DNA of 64,000 nucleotides from Nitrospirillum viridazoti CBAmc (lineage in GTDB: Bacteria; Pseudomonadota; Alphaproteobacteria; Azospirillales; Azospirillaceae), in contig NZ_CP022110.1 of NCBI RefSeq assembly GCF_000730165.1, forward strand, positions 1,991,501 to 2,055,500, read 5' to 3'. The notes below the pieces were generated by a model. It was not told the origin of the DNA. It saw only the letters and a program-made list of their open reading frames with translations, and ran no database searches. The translations under genes were made by a program, and so were the position numbers. Each line of letters opens with the position of its first letter. The stretch's first letter is position 1. Shown here one piece after another: positions 49,057-58,560 of this stretch.

Positions 49057-50946
49057 TCAATTGTCCTTCTGATCCAGCAACCGTTCCATCTCGGTGATGA
49101 CGGCGTCCATGCGCCGCACCAGCGCCTGGTAGGGGGCCGGCGAGGCCATGTCCAGACCGGCCTTCCTCAGCACGTTGACCGGATAGTCCGACCCGCCGGC
49201 CTTCAGCGCCGCCAGGTAGGTGTCGCGCGCCGCCGGCCCCCCGTCGCGGATCTTCTCCGTGAAATAGGCAGAGGCGGAGATAGAGGTGGCGTACTGGTAG
49301 ACGTAGAAGGGCCGGTAGAAATGGGGGATGAAGGCCCATTCCGCCGCGTACACCGGATCGATCTGCATCACGCCCTGGTCGGCGCCGTGGTACTTGCGCA
49401 GCAGGCCCAGGTAGATTTCCGTCATGCGCTTGCCCGACATGGGCTCGCCCTTCTCCACCGCGTCATGCACCTGCAGTTCGAACTCGGCGAACATGGTCTG
49501 GCGGAAGAAAGTGGCGCGGATGGTCTCCAGCTCATTGCCCAGGTACAGCAGCTTTTCCTGGCGCGTCTTGGCGTTGGCCAGCATGTAGTCGGACAGCAGG
49601 AATTCGTTCGCCGTGGACGCGATCTCCGCCATGAACAGGGAATAGCCCGCCAGCTCATAGGGCTGGGTGCGGTTAGCGAAGGTGGTGTGCATGGCGTGGC
49701 CCCATTCATGGGCCAGCGTGGAGACGGAGTTGTAGTTGTCCTGATAGTTCAGGAAAACAACGGGGTGCAGCCCGTAGACGCCCGTCTGGTAGGCGCCGGA
49801 CTGCTTGCCCTCCTGGGGATAGGCATGCATCCAGCGATGGGCAAAGCCGTCCGCCAGCGCCTTCTGGTAGTCGTCCCCCAGCGGCTTCACCGCCGCCAGC
49901 ACCAGCTTCTCGCCCTCCTCGACGGGGAATTTGGCGTCGGACGACACCAGGGGCGGATAGATGTCGTAATAGTGCAGGTCGGGCAGGTTCAGCATGCGCT
50001 GACGCAGCTTGAAATAGCGGTGCAGCGTGGGCAGGCCCTTGTTGGCCTCCGCCACCAGGGTGCGGTAGACGCCCTCGGGAATGTCGTTGTTGGACAGCGA
50101 GGCCGCCACCGCCGACGGGTAATGGCGCAGCTTGGACTGGATGACGTCGCCCTGCACCGTGTTGCCCAAGGTGGAGCCCATGGTGTTGGCGTATTGGCCG
50201 AACTTGGTCCAGAAGGCGTCGAACACGGCCTTGCGCACGGCGCGGTCCGGATCCTCGCGATACTTCTGGTAATTGGCCTGGGTCAGCTTCACCGATTGCC
50301 CATTGGGAAGGGTGATGGTGGGCCAGTCGATGTCGGCGTTGGACAGCAGGTTGTAGGTGGTGCCGCCGCCGCCCAGCGCCGGGCTCAGCGCCGCCAGGAC
50401 CCCCTCGGCCTCCGCCCCCAGGGTATGCGGCTTCAGGCGCAGCGCGTCATGCAGGGCGAAGCCGAACTTGGCCAGCTTGGGCTCGGCCTTCAGGTAGGCA
50501 TCGACCTTGGCGGTGCCCAGCGCCTGGATCTCCGGCGACAGCCAGGCGGTCGCGGCCGAGACCTCACCCGACAGGTCCTGGGCCAGGCCGTCCCGCTCCT
50601 GCGCCGGCGCGTCGCGCGTGTCGGTGCTGGCGATGGTGCTGGCGTAGGTGCCCACCTGCTCCAGCTCATGATAGACGCCGTAGATGGCCTCCAGCGCCGC
50701 CAGCGTGGCCGCCGGCCCTTTGGCCAGCGTGCCCTTGTACTTGGCCAGGCCCGGCAGTTCGGCCTTGATCTTGGCCCGCGCGGCGTCCCAGTCCGCCGGC
50801 GACTTGTAGTAGTCGCTCAGGTCCCAGATGTATTTGGGATCGACCTTGGGATCGTCGGCGGCGCGCGCCGGCAGGGTCAGCGTCAGCAGGGAAACGGTGG
50901 ACGCCGCCGCCAGGACGGCGCGGCGTAGAGTGATCTTGCCCGACAT
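49057..50946 (-). CDS. pepF: Oligoendopeptidase F (M3 family), exported
   Basis: PepF is a zinc endopeptidase that cuts short peptides. The 629-residue product has the N-terminal M3B region and the catalytic motif HEWGH at 413-417 (in STLAHEWGHAMHTTF), with the third ligand expected in SLFMAEIASTANEFLLSDYM about 25 residues on. Unlike most cytoplasmic PepF proteins it begins with a signal peptide (TLRRAVLAAASTVSLLTLTL, cleavage near ARA-AD), so it probably acts in the periplasm or outside. Three hairpins follow it. Confidence 0.93.
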   Translation of the reverse strand: MSGKITLRRAVLAAASTVSLLTLTLPARAADDPKVDPKYIWDLSDYYKSPADWDAARAKIKAELPGLAKYKGTLAKGPAATLAALEAIYGVYHELEQVGTYASTIASTDTRDAPAQERDGLAQDLSGEVSAATAWLSPEIQALGTAKVDAYLKAEPKLAKFGFALHDALRLKPHTLGAEAEGVLAALSPALGGGGTTYNLLSNADIDWPTITLPNGQSVKLTQANYQKYREDPDRAVRKAVFDAFWTKFGQYANTMGSTLGNTVQGDVIQSKLRHYPSAVAASLSNNDIPEGVYRTLVAEANKGLPTLHRYFKLRQRMLNLPDLHYYDIYPPLVSSDAKFPVEEGEKLVLAAVKPLGDDYQKALADGFAHRWMHAYPQEGKQSGAYQTGVYGLHPVVFLNYQDNYNSVSTLAHEWGHAMHTTFANRTQPYELAGYSLFMAEIASTANEFLLSDYMLANAKTRQEKLLYLGNELETIRATFFRQTMFAEFELQVHDAVEKGEPMSGKRMTEIYLGLLRKYHGADQGVMQIDPVYAAEWAFIPHFYRPFYVYQYATSISASAYFTEKIRDGGPAARDTYLAALKAGGSDYPVNVLRKAGLDMASPAPYQALVRRMDAVITEMERLLDQKDN

Positions 50947-51159
50947 TCAGCAAAGCCCCCGATGTTCATGGGCGGAAGCCGGCGACCCGGGCTTCCGCAG
51001 GTTGGGCCCTTTATATCAGGCACTTGCGGCCAAGGCGCGGGGTGGTTTGTAACACGGGCGTAACGGCGAAGCCCTGCGACCCCTCCACCCAATTGCCTTG
51101 AATTGCCGCCGGGCAGCCGGTCTTATCACGGCACGCCACGGCAAGGACCGGCCCCCAAG

Positions 51160-52755
51160 ATGAGCACCCCCGCAGCCCTGTTCCGAGTAGCGTTGATCGC
51201 GCACCGCGCAGGGGATCTGTCCCGGGCGGCGGCGGCTTATCAGCGGCTGATGGAGCAGACGGGGCCGGAGCGGCAGGAGCACCGCGACGCGCTCAGCAAC
51301 CTGGGCGCCCTGCGCTTGGCCCAAGGTGATGCCGCCGAGGCCGACCGCCTGTTCCAGGCGGGTTTGGCCTTGGCACCCCGCGACGCCGCCCTGCTGGACA
51401 ACCGGGGCATCGCGCTGAAGTCCCTGGGCCGGCTGGCCGAGGCGGCGGACCACCACCGCCAGGCCATCGCCGCCAATCCCAACCATACCAACGCCTACAG
51501 CAATCTGGGCGTCTGCCTGACGGAGCAAGGTGACCTGCAGGGCGCCCGGCGCTGCCTGGAGCGGGCGGTGGCGCTGGCCCCGGGCAGCGCCGATTCCTGG
51601 CACAATCTGGGCAAGGTGCATGAGGGGCTGGGCGACGGCCCCGCCGCCATCCAGGCCTATCGCCATGCCGTGGCGGCGGACGCGGCCCACCGGCCCGCCT
51701 GGATCAATTTGGGCACGATCCTGGATCACACCGGCGACAGCATGGGCGCGCTCGCCGCCTATGACGCCGGCCTGGCGCTGGCCCCCAACGACGCCAAGAT
51801 CCGGTGGAACCGGTCGCAGGTTCTGCTGAAGCTTGGCCGCCTGGCCGAGGGTTGGGCCGAAGCCGAATGGCGCTGGACGGGCAATGCGGGTCTGGCGGCG
51901 CAGCGCCGCCCCTTCCCCATGCCCCTGTGGATGGGCGAGGACTTGGGCGGCGGCGCTTTGCTGGTCCATTCCGAACAGGGCTGGGGCGACACCTTGCAGA
52001 TGCTGCGCTTCCTGGCGCCCGCGGCGCGGGCCGCCAACGCGCGCCTGGTGGTGGAAACGCGGGCGGAACTGATCCGGCTGATCGAGGCCAGTTGGGATTT
52101 GCTGGACCTGGCGGCGGTTCGCCCTGCCCTGCTGCCCCTTTCTGCAGACTTTCCCGGCATCGGCGACCTGCCCCAGGCCGATGCCCACCTGCCGATGATG
52201 AGCCTGCCCGGGCGCCTGGGCGTCACGCTCGACACCCTGCCCGGCGGGTCCGTCCCCTATCTGCGGGCGCCGGAAGACAGTCGCCTGCGATGGGGCCCGC
52301 GCATCGCGGAGAGCCGGAACGGCCGGCGCCTGACCGCCGGGCTGGTGTGGCAGGGCAATCCCGGCCACTGGAACGACCGCCACCGTTCCTTGCCGCCGGA
52401 AACGCTGGCGCCATTGCTGCGCCGCGCGGACATCGCCTGGCACAGCCTGCAGAAGGACGGGGCGCCGGTAGCAGGGCTCAGCCCCCTGGGACCGGACCTT
52501 ACCGACTTCGCCGAGACGGCGGCGGCCATCAGCGCCCTGGATCTGGTCATCACCGTGGACACCGCCGTGGCCCACCTGGCAGGGGCTCTGGGGCGGCCCA
52601 CCTGGCTGCTCCTGCCTTACGTGGCGGAGTGGCGGTGGATGGACGATCGCACGGACAGCCCCTGGTACCCGTCGATGCGCCTGTTCCGCCAGCCGGCACC
52701 GGGCGACTGGCCGGCCGTGATGGCGGCAGTGGTGGAAGCGCTGGATACGCTTTAG
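51160..52755 (+). CDS. TPR-repeat protein with glycosyltransferase-like domain
   Basis: The 531-residue protein has about seven tetratricopeptide repeats (about 5-245; for example NRGIALKSLGRLAEAADHHR, NLGVCLTEQGDLQGARRCLE). A C-terminal glycosyltransferase-like domain (about 270-525) ends with the nucleotide-sugar type motif DLVITVDTAVAHLAGALGRP. This layout matches TPR-containing glycosyltransferases related to the GT41/GT9 folds. The acceptor could be a protein or glycan; it cannot be read from sequence. The ATG at 51160 is chosen because upstream sequence is Pro/Gly-rich. Its stop overlaps the convergent oxygenase gene by 4 bases. Confidence 0.85.
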   Translation: MSTPAALFRVALIAHRAGDLSRAAAAYQRLMEQTGPERQEHRDALSNLGALRLAQGDAAEADRLFQAGLALAPRDAALLDNRGIALKSLGRLAEAADHHRQAIAANPNHTNAYSNLGVCLTEQGDLQGARRCLERAVALAPGSADSWHNLGKVHEGLGDGPAAIQAYRHAVAADAAHRPAWINLGTILDHTGDSMGALAAYDAGLALAPNDAKIRWNRSQVLLKLGRLAEGWAEAEWRWTGNAGLAAQRRPFPMPLWMGEDLGGGALLVHSEQGWGDTLQMLRFLAPAARAANARLVVETRAELIRLIEASWDLLDLAAVRPALLPLSADFPGIGDLPQADAHLPMMSLPGRLGVTLDTLPGGSVPYLRAPEDSRLRWGPRIAESRNGRRLTAGLVWQGNPGHWNDRHRSLPPETLAPLLRRADIAWHSLQKDGAPVAGLSPLGPDLTDFAETAAAISALDLVITVDTAVAHLAGALGRPTWLLLPYVAEWRWMDDRTDSPWYPSMRLFRQPAPGDWPAVMAAVVEALDTL

Positions 52756-53852
52756 TCGGTGGATCGGGCGTCGGCCTGCGCCGCCCATTCCCGGTATTCG
52801 CGCTGCTGTCGCTCCCCCGCCTCATCGAACAGGAAGGGCAGATAGGCATAGCGGCGGCCCCGGGTGACCGGCAGGGCCTCATGCAACAGGCTGCAGGAAA
52901 AGACCACGGCGCCGCCGGTGGGCGCGCGATAGGTGCGGGGGCCGAATTCGGGGAAACGCAGTTCCCCGCCCTCATAGTCCTCCGTGTTCAGGTTCAGGGT
53001 GACGGCGAAGCGGCGATGGGCGGTGCCGGCGGAGGTGTTGTCGCGGTGCGGGCGGAAATAGCCGCCCTCCGCCGCGTCATAACAGGCGACCACATGACGC
53101 TCCATGCGCGTGGCCTCGAAGGCGAAAGCCTGGCGCACCTGGGGCAACAGGCGACGGGCGATGCGCTGGGTCGCCGCCTGGCATAGCGCCTCCTCCTCCA
53201 TGAAATAGTCGCGGCGGCGCTTGCGGCTATAATCGTAGACCCCCACCAGCCGGCCATCGACCTCGTTCATCACGCCGGAATCCAAACCGCCGCGATCCTG
53301 ATGCAGGGCGATCAGCAGGCGGCAGAAGTCGGGCTCGAACACCCGGGGCACCACCAGCACGGGCGCCTGCACCGCCATGCCGGCGTGCAGATCAGGGGGC
53401 GGCAGGGCCGCCACCGCCGACATCACCCGGTCCGCCTCGGCGGCGGGTGCCGCCATCAGGACCCGCAGGGTGGGATCCAGCAGCAGCCAGAAGCCCGTGT
53501 GGACACCATCCGCGCCGACGGCGCCATAGCCCCGGCTGAGGCTGGAATCGTAATCCAGGAAATAGCGGATGCCGGGCAGCTGCGGCGTGACTTGGCCGGC
53601 GGCATCGTCACCGGGGTTGGTGGTGACGCCGAAGAAGCAGACCCGGTCGTCATCGAACAAGGCGCGGTGCGCGGCCACCGTGCGCAGCATGCCGGCCCCC
53701 ACCGCCTCCCCGGCCGACGCGAAGAAGCCCAGCAGCACATGGCGGCCGGCCACCGTGTCCAGCGCGAACCGGGGATGTGTATGGGTGGGACCGTTGAACC
53801 ATGGCACAGGCTCGCCACAGACGAACCGTTCCCAAGGACCTGATGCCGACAT
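52752..53852 (-). CDS. Peroxiredoxin-like / 2-oxoglutarate-Fe(II) oxygenase fusion protein
   Basis: The 366-residue protein joins a thioredoxin-fold N-terminal half (about 1-155) to a 2OG-Fe(II) oxygenase C-terminal half (about 160-345). The oxygenase has its iron ligands H269, D271 and H324 (FRPHRDNTSAGTAHRRFAV, FSCSLLHEALPV) and R334 for 2-oxoglutarate. The peroxiredoxin half reads VLLGFFASAGEAVGAGML where an active enzyme would carry the peroxidatic Cys, so it looks redox-dead and may be a binding domain. ATG 53852 follows AGGTCAGCG. It converges on the TPR glycosyltransferase gene with overlapping stops. Confidence 0.86.
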   Translation of the reverse strand: MSASGPWERFVCGEPVPWFNGPTHTHPRFALDTVAGRHVLLGFFASAGEAVGAGMLRTVAAHRALFDDDRVCFFGVTTNPGDDAAGQVTPQLPGIRYFLDYDSSLSRGYGAVGADGVHTGFWLLLDPTLRVLMAAPAAEADRVMSAVAALPPPDLHAGMAVQAPVLVVPRVFEPDFCRLLIALHQDRGGLDSGVMNEVDGRLVGVYDYSRKRRRDYFMEEEALCQAATQRIARRLLPQVRQAFAFEATRMERHVVACYDAAEGGYFRPHRDNTSAGTAHRRFAVTLNLNTEDYEGGELRFPEFGPRTYRAPTGGAVVFSCSLLHEALPVTRGRRYAYLPFLFDEAGERQQREYREWAAQADARSTD

Positions 53853-53981
53853 CGCTGACCTGACTTCCAACCGCGCCGCGTGATGGCCACCATAACAGCA
53901 ACCCGACCCCCGGCCGCCAGTGGGCGTTTTAGCAGGGGGGCATTCTGCCAGGGACGTTCTGCCGCTGACCCTAGCGGCGTG

Positions 53982-54626
53982 TCAGCCTCCGGCCACCGCC
54001 GCCGCGAGATAGGCGGAGAGCACCAGCCGCATCTCCTGGAACAGGGCCGCGGCCTCCGCCTCCTCCGCCAATTCAGGAATGGTCTTCATCAGGTGCAGCA
54101 ACATGACCGAGAGGAGGTCGGCCCGTTCCGCCGACAGTCCAGGCGCATGGGCGGACAGTACACCGGCCATACGGCCGCGGATGACACCGCGCAGGTACTG
54201 CCGCCGGTTGGCGCCGTCCACCCGGGCATCCATCAGTACCTTCAGGGCGGTGCGCTCGCTTTTCAGCGCCATCATCAAATCCAGCAGCGCATCCGCCATC
54301 TGGGCCGCTGTCAGCGCGGGCGCCCGGGCGGCGATGGCATCCAGGCCGGCCCCCGCCCGCTCACCATAGCGGTGCAGCAGCCCCTCGGCCAGGGCCTCCT
54401 TGGACGGGAAGAAGCGGTAGAGGGAGCCGATGGCCGTGCTGGACCGTGCCGCGATCTCCGTCATCGTGGCCGCGTCATAGCCCTTTTCCGCGAACACCAC
54501 GGTGGCGGCGTCCAGCAAGGCAGCAACGCGTTGCCGCCCGCGCGCCCGTTTGGGCGCCCGCCCGGCCGCGTTGGGGGCAGCATCGGGGGCGGTATTCGGG
54601 GCGGCTGTTGACTTTTGCGAGGGCAT
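53982..54626 (-). CDS. TetR-family transcriptional regulator
   Basis: The 214-residue repressor has a disordered Ala/Pro-rich start (about 1-30) and a TetR DNA-binding domain (LLDAATVVFAEKGYDAATMT near 37-56, then EIAARSSTAIGSLYRFFPSK). A C-terminal ligand/dimer domain follows. ATG 54626 is used rather than the TTG two codons earlier. It is divergent from a PEBP-family gene, and the gap holds a perfect 10-bp palindrome. Autoregulation and control of the PEBP gene are likely; the ligand is unknown. Confidence 0.9.
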   Translation of the reverse strand: MPSQKSTAAPNTAPDAAPNAAGRAPKRARGRQRVAALLDAATVVFAEKGYDAATMTEIAARSSTAIGSLYRFFPSKEALAEGLLHRYGERAGAGLDAIAARAPALTAAQMADALLDLMMALKSERTALKVLMDARVDGANRRQYLRGVIRGRMAGVLSAHAPGLSAERADLLSVMLLHLMKTIPELAEEAEAAALFQEMRLVLSAYLAAAVAGG

Positions 54627-54638
54627 CCTCAACTATCC

Positions 54639-54664
54639 GTTATGCGAGACCATCCTCGCATAAC
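54639..54664. promoter_or_regulatory. Perfect palindromic operator, probably for the TetR regulator
   Basis: GTTATGCGAG (54639-54648), ACCATC, then CTCGCATAAC (54655-54664) is a perfect inverted repeat with 10-bp arms. It lies 12 bp from the tetR-type ATG and 67 bp before the PEBP gene. Confidence 0.75.
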
Positions 54665-54731
54665 ACGGGCCGCCGCCGCCGTCACCTCCTCACCTGGGCG
54701 CCGCTCATCACCCTGACGCGGGAGGAACCGC

Positions 54732-55373
54732 ATGAGGACCACCCTGGACAGCGGCCTGCCCCCCTTGATCCTGGACCGCGGCCACGGCACGCGCCCCGCC
54801 GCGCCCAAACGCCACTGGCTGGGCCGCCTGCTGCGGGGCCTGCGTGCGGGGGATGCCCGCCTGGTCGTCAACCATCCCCTGGTGAAGGATGCGCCGGCCA
54901 GCCTGTGCCTCAGCAGCCCCGCTTTCGCCGAGGGCACGGCCATTCCCCGACGCCATGCCGGCAGCGGCGTGGGCGAGAACCTATCCCCGACGCTCACCTG
55001 GACGGGCGTGCCCGCCGGCACGGCGGCCTTGGCCCTGGTGATGCAGGACCCGGACGCGCCCTTGCCCCGGCCGGTGACCCACCTGCTGGCCACGGCCATC
55101 GCCCCCAAACGCAAGGGTTTCGAGGAGGGGGAGCTGTGCCCCCAGGTGGGCAACGGCGTCATCCTGGGCCGGGGCCTGTTCGGCCGCGTCGGCTATGCCG
55201 GGCCGCGTCCGGTGCACGGCCACGGCCCCCACCGCTACGTCTTCCAGCTGCTGGCCCTGGAACACCCGCTGGCCCTGCCGGACCTGCCCAGCCTGGCCGA
55301 CCTGCTGGCCGCCCTGACGCCCCAGACCGTGCTGGCCTGGGGCACCCTGACCGGCACGTACGAGCGGGCGTGA
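54732..55373 (+). CDS. YbhB/YbcL-type PEBP family protein
   Basis: PEBP-family proteins share a fold with the Raf kinase inhibitor and bind anionic ligands. The 213-residue protein carries the bacterial signature PTLTWTGVPAGTAALALVMQ near 85-104 and DPDAPLPRPVTHLLATAI (ligand pocket DPDAP), and later HGHGPHRYVFQLLALEHPL. A strong GGAGGAA site precedes the ATG. It is under the palindrome shared with the TetR gene. It ends 24 bp before the convergent pcrA stop. No biochemical role is certain for bacterial members. Confidence 0.88.
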   Translation: MRTTLDSGLPPLILDRGHGTRPAAPKRHWLGRLLRGLRAGDARLVVNHPLVKDAPASLCLSSPAFAEGTAIPRRHAGSGVGENLSPTLTWTGVPAGTAALALVMQDPDAPLPRPVTHLLATAIAPKRKGFEEGELCPQVGNGVILGRGLFGRVGYAGPRPVHGHGPHRYVFQLLALEHPLALPDLPSLADLLAALTPQTVLAWGTLTGTYERA

Positions 55374-55397
55374 GGGTTTGCGCCCCTGACCCTATTT

Positions 55398-57836
55398 CTA
55401 TTTCCCCGCCTGGTCCGCCGGCACGACGAAGCTGTCCATAACCTTCTTCGTGCCGGAGTGTTCGAAGTAGATTTCCAACTTGTCGTTTTCCACCGCCTTG
55501 ACCACGCCGTAGCCGAACTTCTGGTGAAAGACGCGGGCGCCGGGGCGGAAGGGGGCGTCGGGGCGCGCGCGCGGGGTGACGTCCAGGGCCGTGCCCTCGA
55601 TCAGGCGGCTAGTGCGGTTCCCGGCGGGCGCCTGGCGTCCCATGCGGTTGAAGCTGTCGCTGAAACTGTCGCTGCGGGCACCCCAGGAAGAACCGCCCCG
55701 GCCGTAGCCGCCATCGTTGCCGCCACCAGCCATCCCTTGCCCCCAATGGCCTGAGGTCAGGCCGGGATCGTTCTCCACCGCGATGTGATCATCCGGCAGT
55801 TCCCCGATGAAGCGTGACGGCAGGCTGGTGGACCAGGTGCCGTGGATGCGGCGGTTGGCGGCGTGGCTGATGTAGACGCGCTTGCGGCCCCGGGTGATGC
55901 CGACATAGGCCAGGCGCCGTTCCTCCTCCAATCCCGCGATGCCGTTCTCATCCAGGGTGCGCTGGCTGGGGAACACGCCCTCCTCCCACCCGGGCAGGAA
56001 GACCACGTCAAACTCCAGTCCCTTGGCGCCGTGCAGGGTCATGAGCGAGACCTGGGCGGAATCCACCGTCTCCGCGTTCTCCATCACCAGGCTAACATGC
56101 TCCAGGAAGCCCAACAGGTTCTCGAACTCGCCCATGGCGTTGACGAGTTCCTTGAGGTTTTCCAGGCGGCCCGGCGCCTCCGGCGTCTTGTCCTCCTGCC
56201 ACATGCGGGTATAGCCGCTCTCATCCAGGATGGACTGGACCAGGTCGGTGTGACGCACGGTGTCCATCTGCGCCCGCCAGCGGGCGAAATCCTCCACCAG
56301 GCCGCGCAGGGTGCCGCGCACCTTGGGCTTCAGCTCATCCGTCTCGGTCAGGCGCCAGGTGGCCTCCAGCAACGGCACGCCCAGCACCCGGCTGGTCTGG
56401 TACAGCTGCTGGATGGTGGCGGGCCCGATGCCGCGCTTGGGCGTGTTGATGATGCGCTCGAACGCCAAATCATCGGCCGGCTGGGCCACGACGCGCAGGT
56501 AGGCCATGGCGTCGCGGATTTCCAGGCGCTCATAGAAGCGCTGGCCACCCACCACACGGTAGGGCAAGCCGAGAGTGATGAAGCGCTCTTCGAACTCGCG
56601 GGTCTGGAAGCCGGCGCGCACCAGCACGGCCATCTGGTCCAGGCTGGTGCCCTTGCGCTGCAGCGCCTCCACTTCGTCCCCCACCCAGCGGGCCTCGCTG
56701 TCGGCGTCCCACAGGCCGCGCAGGCGCACCTTCTCCCCGCCCTCGGCCTCGGTCCACAGGGTTTTGCCCAGGCGGCCCTGGTTGTGGGCGATGACACCGG
56801 CGGCGGCGCCCAGGATATGGCCGGTGGAGCGGTAGTTCTGTTCCAGGCGGATAACCTTGGCGCCGGGGAAGTCCTGCTCGAACCGCAGGATGTTGCCCAC
56901 CTCCGCCCCGCGCCAGCCGTAGATGGACTGATCGTCGTCGCCGACGCAGCAGATGTTGTGATGCCCCTGGGCCAGCAGGCGCAGCCACAGATACTGCGCC
57001 ACGTTGGTGTCCTGGTACTCATCCACCAGGATGTAGCGGAAGCGGCGATGGTAATCCGCCAGCACGTCCGCATGCGCCTGGAACAGGGTGATGTTGTGCA
57101 TCAAGAGGTCGCCGAAGTCGCAGGCGTTCAGCGTGCGCAGGCGGTCCTGGTATTGGCGGTAGAGGGTCAGCACCTTGCCACCGGCGGCCTCACCCGCGTC
57201 CTCGGGGCGCAGGCGGTCGGGCGGCAGGGCCCGGTCCTTCCAGCGCTCGATGACCGACAGCAGCAGGCGGGCCGGCCACTTCTTGGCATCCACCCCCTCC
57301 GCCTCCATCAGCTGCTTCAGCAGGCGCAGCTGGTCGTCGGTGTCCAGGATGGTGAAGCTGGAGGTCAGGCCCACCAGCTCGGCATGGCGGCGCAGGATAC
57401 GGGCGGCCAGGGCGTGGAAGGTGCCCATCCACCAGCCCTCGGTGTCCGTGCCCATCAGCGCGCCCACGCGCTCCCGCATCTCACGCGCCGCCTTGTTGGT
57501 GAAGGTGACGGCCAGGATGTTCCAGGGGCTGACGCGCCGGGTCATCAGCAGGTGCGCCAAGCGTGTGGTCAGGGCCCGGGTCTTCCCCGTGCCGGCGCCG
57601 GCCAGCACCAGGACGGGGCCGTCCAGCGACTCCACCGCCTCACGCTGCGCCGGGTTCAGCGCATCGAGATAGGCGGGCGACCAGCCGGCCGGCCCATGGG
57701 GAGGCATTGAGGGGGGCGGAGCTGGGGCGGGGCGGGGCGTCATCACGGGAGTAGCGGCAGGCGGCACCGGCTCCGCCTTCTGCGGCTCGGCGGGCTTGGG
57801 GGCGGGCGGGTCCAGACGGGAAAACAGATCGGTCAT
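55398..57836 (-). CDS. pcrA: UvrD/PcrA-family DNA helicase
   Basis: This superfamily 1 helicase unwinds DNA 3'-5' in repair and replication-fork maintenance. From MTDLFSRLDPPAPKP the product has 812 residues. A Pro-rich N-terminal stretch precedes the Q-motif LNPAQREAVESLDGP and Walker A AGAGTGKTRA near 79-88. DEYQDTN, GDDDQSIYGWRGA, VMTLHGAKGLEFDVV-type and EERRLAYVGITRGRKR motifs follow. The C-terminal tail ends with a Tudor-like segment (FGYGVVKAVENDKLEIYF) that contacts RNA polymerase in relatives. Upstream in-frame sequence to 58268 is not protein-like. It could equally be named uvrD. Confidence 0.94.
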   Translation of the reverse strand: MTDLFSRLDPPAPKPAEPQKAEPVPPAATPVMTPRPAPAPPPSMPPHGPAGWSPAYLDALNPAQREAVESLDGPVLVLAGAGTGKTRALTTRLAHLLMTRRVSPWNILAVTFTNKAAREMRERVGALMGTDTEGWWMGTFHALAARILRRHAELVGLTSSFTILDTDDQLRLLKQLMEAEGVDAKKWPARLLLSVIERWKDRALPPDRLRPEDAGEAAGGKVLTLYRQYQDRLRTLNACDFGDLLMHNITLFQAHADVLADYHRRFRYILVDEYQDTNVAQYLWLRLLAQGHHNICCVGDDDQSIYGWRGAEVGNILRFEQDFPGAKVIRLEQNYRSTGHILGAAAGVIAHNQGRLGKTLWTEAEGGEKVRLRGLWDADSEARWVGDEVEALQRKGTSLDQMAVLVRAGFQTREFEERFITLGLPYRVVGGQRFYERLEIRDAMAYLRVVAQPADDLAFERIINTPKRGIGPATIQQLYQTSRVLGVPLLEATWRLTETDELKPKVRGTLRGLVEDFARWRAQMDTVRHTDLVQSILDESGYTRMWQEDKTPEAPGRLENLKELVNAMGEFENLLGFLEHVSLVMENAETVDSAQVSLMTLHGAKGLEFDVVFLPGWEEGVFPSQRTLDENGIAGLEEERRLAYVGITRGRKRVYISHAANRRIHGTWSTSLPSRFIGELPDDHIAVENDPGLTSGHWGQGMAGGGNDGGYGRGGSSWGARSDSFSDSFNRMGRQAPAGNRTSRLIEGTALDVTPRARPDAPFRPGARVFHQKFGYGVVKAVENDKLEIYFEHSGTKKVMDSFVVPADQAGK

Positions 57837-58058
57837 GATGGGAACATATATAGCACAAGGCGGCGCTCGTCTGCCCCCGCCGTGGCCTTTTCCCTGTCCT
57901 CTCCCTCTTTCGCCGGGGGGCCCTCCCCTAAAGGCCGGGCACCTATCCCGTTGCGCGAGAGGTTCATATGGTGGAAAGATAATGATCAACGTGATGAAGC
58001 CGTTCGTACGGTTCCGCAGCCCCTTCGGGCGGCGGCTGGCGAAGCGGGGAGTGAACCG

Positions 58059-58415
58059 ATGAACCTGCGCTTGAACGACACCAAGACGCTGCAAGCGATC
58101 GGCATCCTGGCCGACGTCCTGGACGATCTGTCGGGGCCGGAGCGGCTGGAATGCCTGATGGCGGCCAACGCCCTGCGCCAGGTTCTGGAAACCCGGTCGG
58201 AGAATGCGCTGGTCTTCGCCCGTGAGGCGTTCGAGTCGCTGGAATCGGACGTGCGGCACCAAATCCACACCGACGCCACCGAGGCCGCCATCAAGGTAGT
58301 GGCCGCCACCCGGGCCCAGGGCACCCTGCGCGCCACGCGTGACCGCAAGTCGACCGGCAGCCCCTTCCTGGACGCCATCAACGCCGGCGGCATGAAGACC
58401 GAGCGCAAGTGGTGA
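58059..58415 (+). CDS. Hypothetical protein, mostly helical
   Basis: The 118-residue protein begins MNLRLNDTKTLQAIGILADV and has a predicted all-helical core (LSGPERLECLMAANALRQVL, then AREAFESLESDVRHQIHTDA) and a basic C-terminus ending GGMKTERKW. A GGGGAG ribosome site precedes the ATG. Codon use is like its neighbours. It has no signal peptide or membrane segment. I do not recognise a family. It is divergent from pcrA with about 220 bp between. Confidence 0.7.
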   Translation: MNLRLNDTKTLQAIGILADVLDDLSGPERLECLMAANALRQVLETRSENALVFAREAFESLESDVRHQIHTDATEAAIKVVAATRAQGTLRATRDRKSTGSPFLDAINAGGMKTERKW

Positions 58416-58560
58416 GGCGCTGAAGGCATCTTCACCCTTCCCATTGGCTTGTAAAACTAGGCCGCGACTGCGGCCGCCGCAGATTTCCGGGAAGCGTCAG
58501 CGGACTGGAAATCGAGGATGAGGCAAGCGGGCGGATGCCCGCGCCCGCCGTTTGAGGGAC

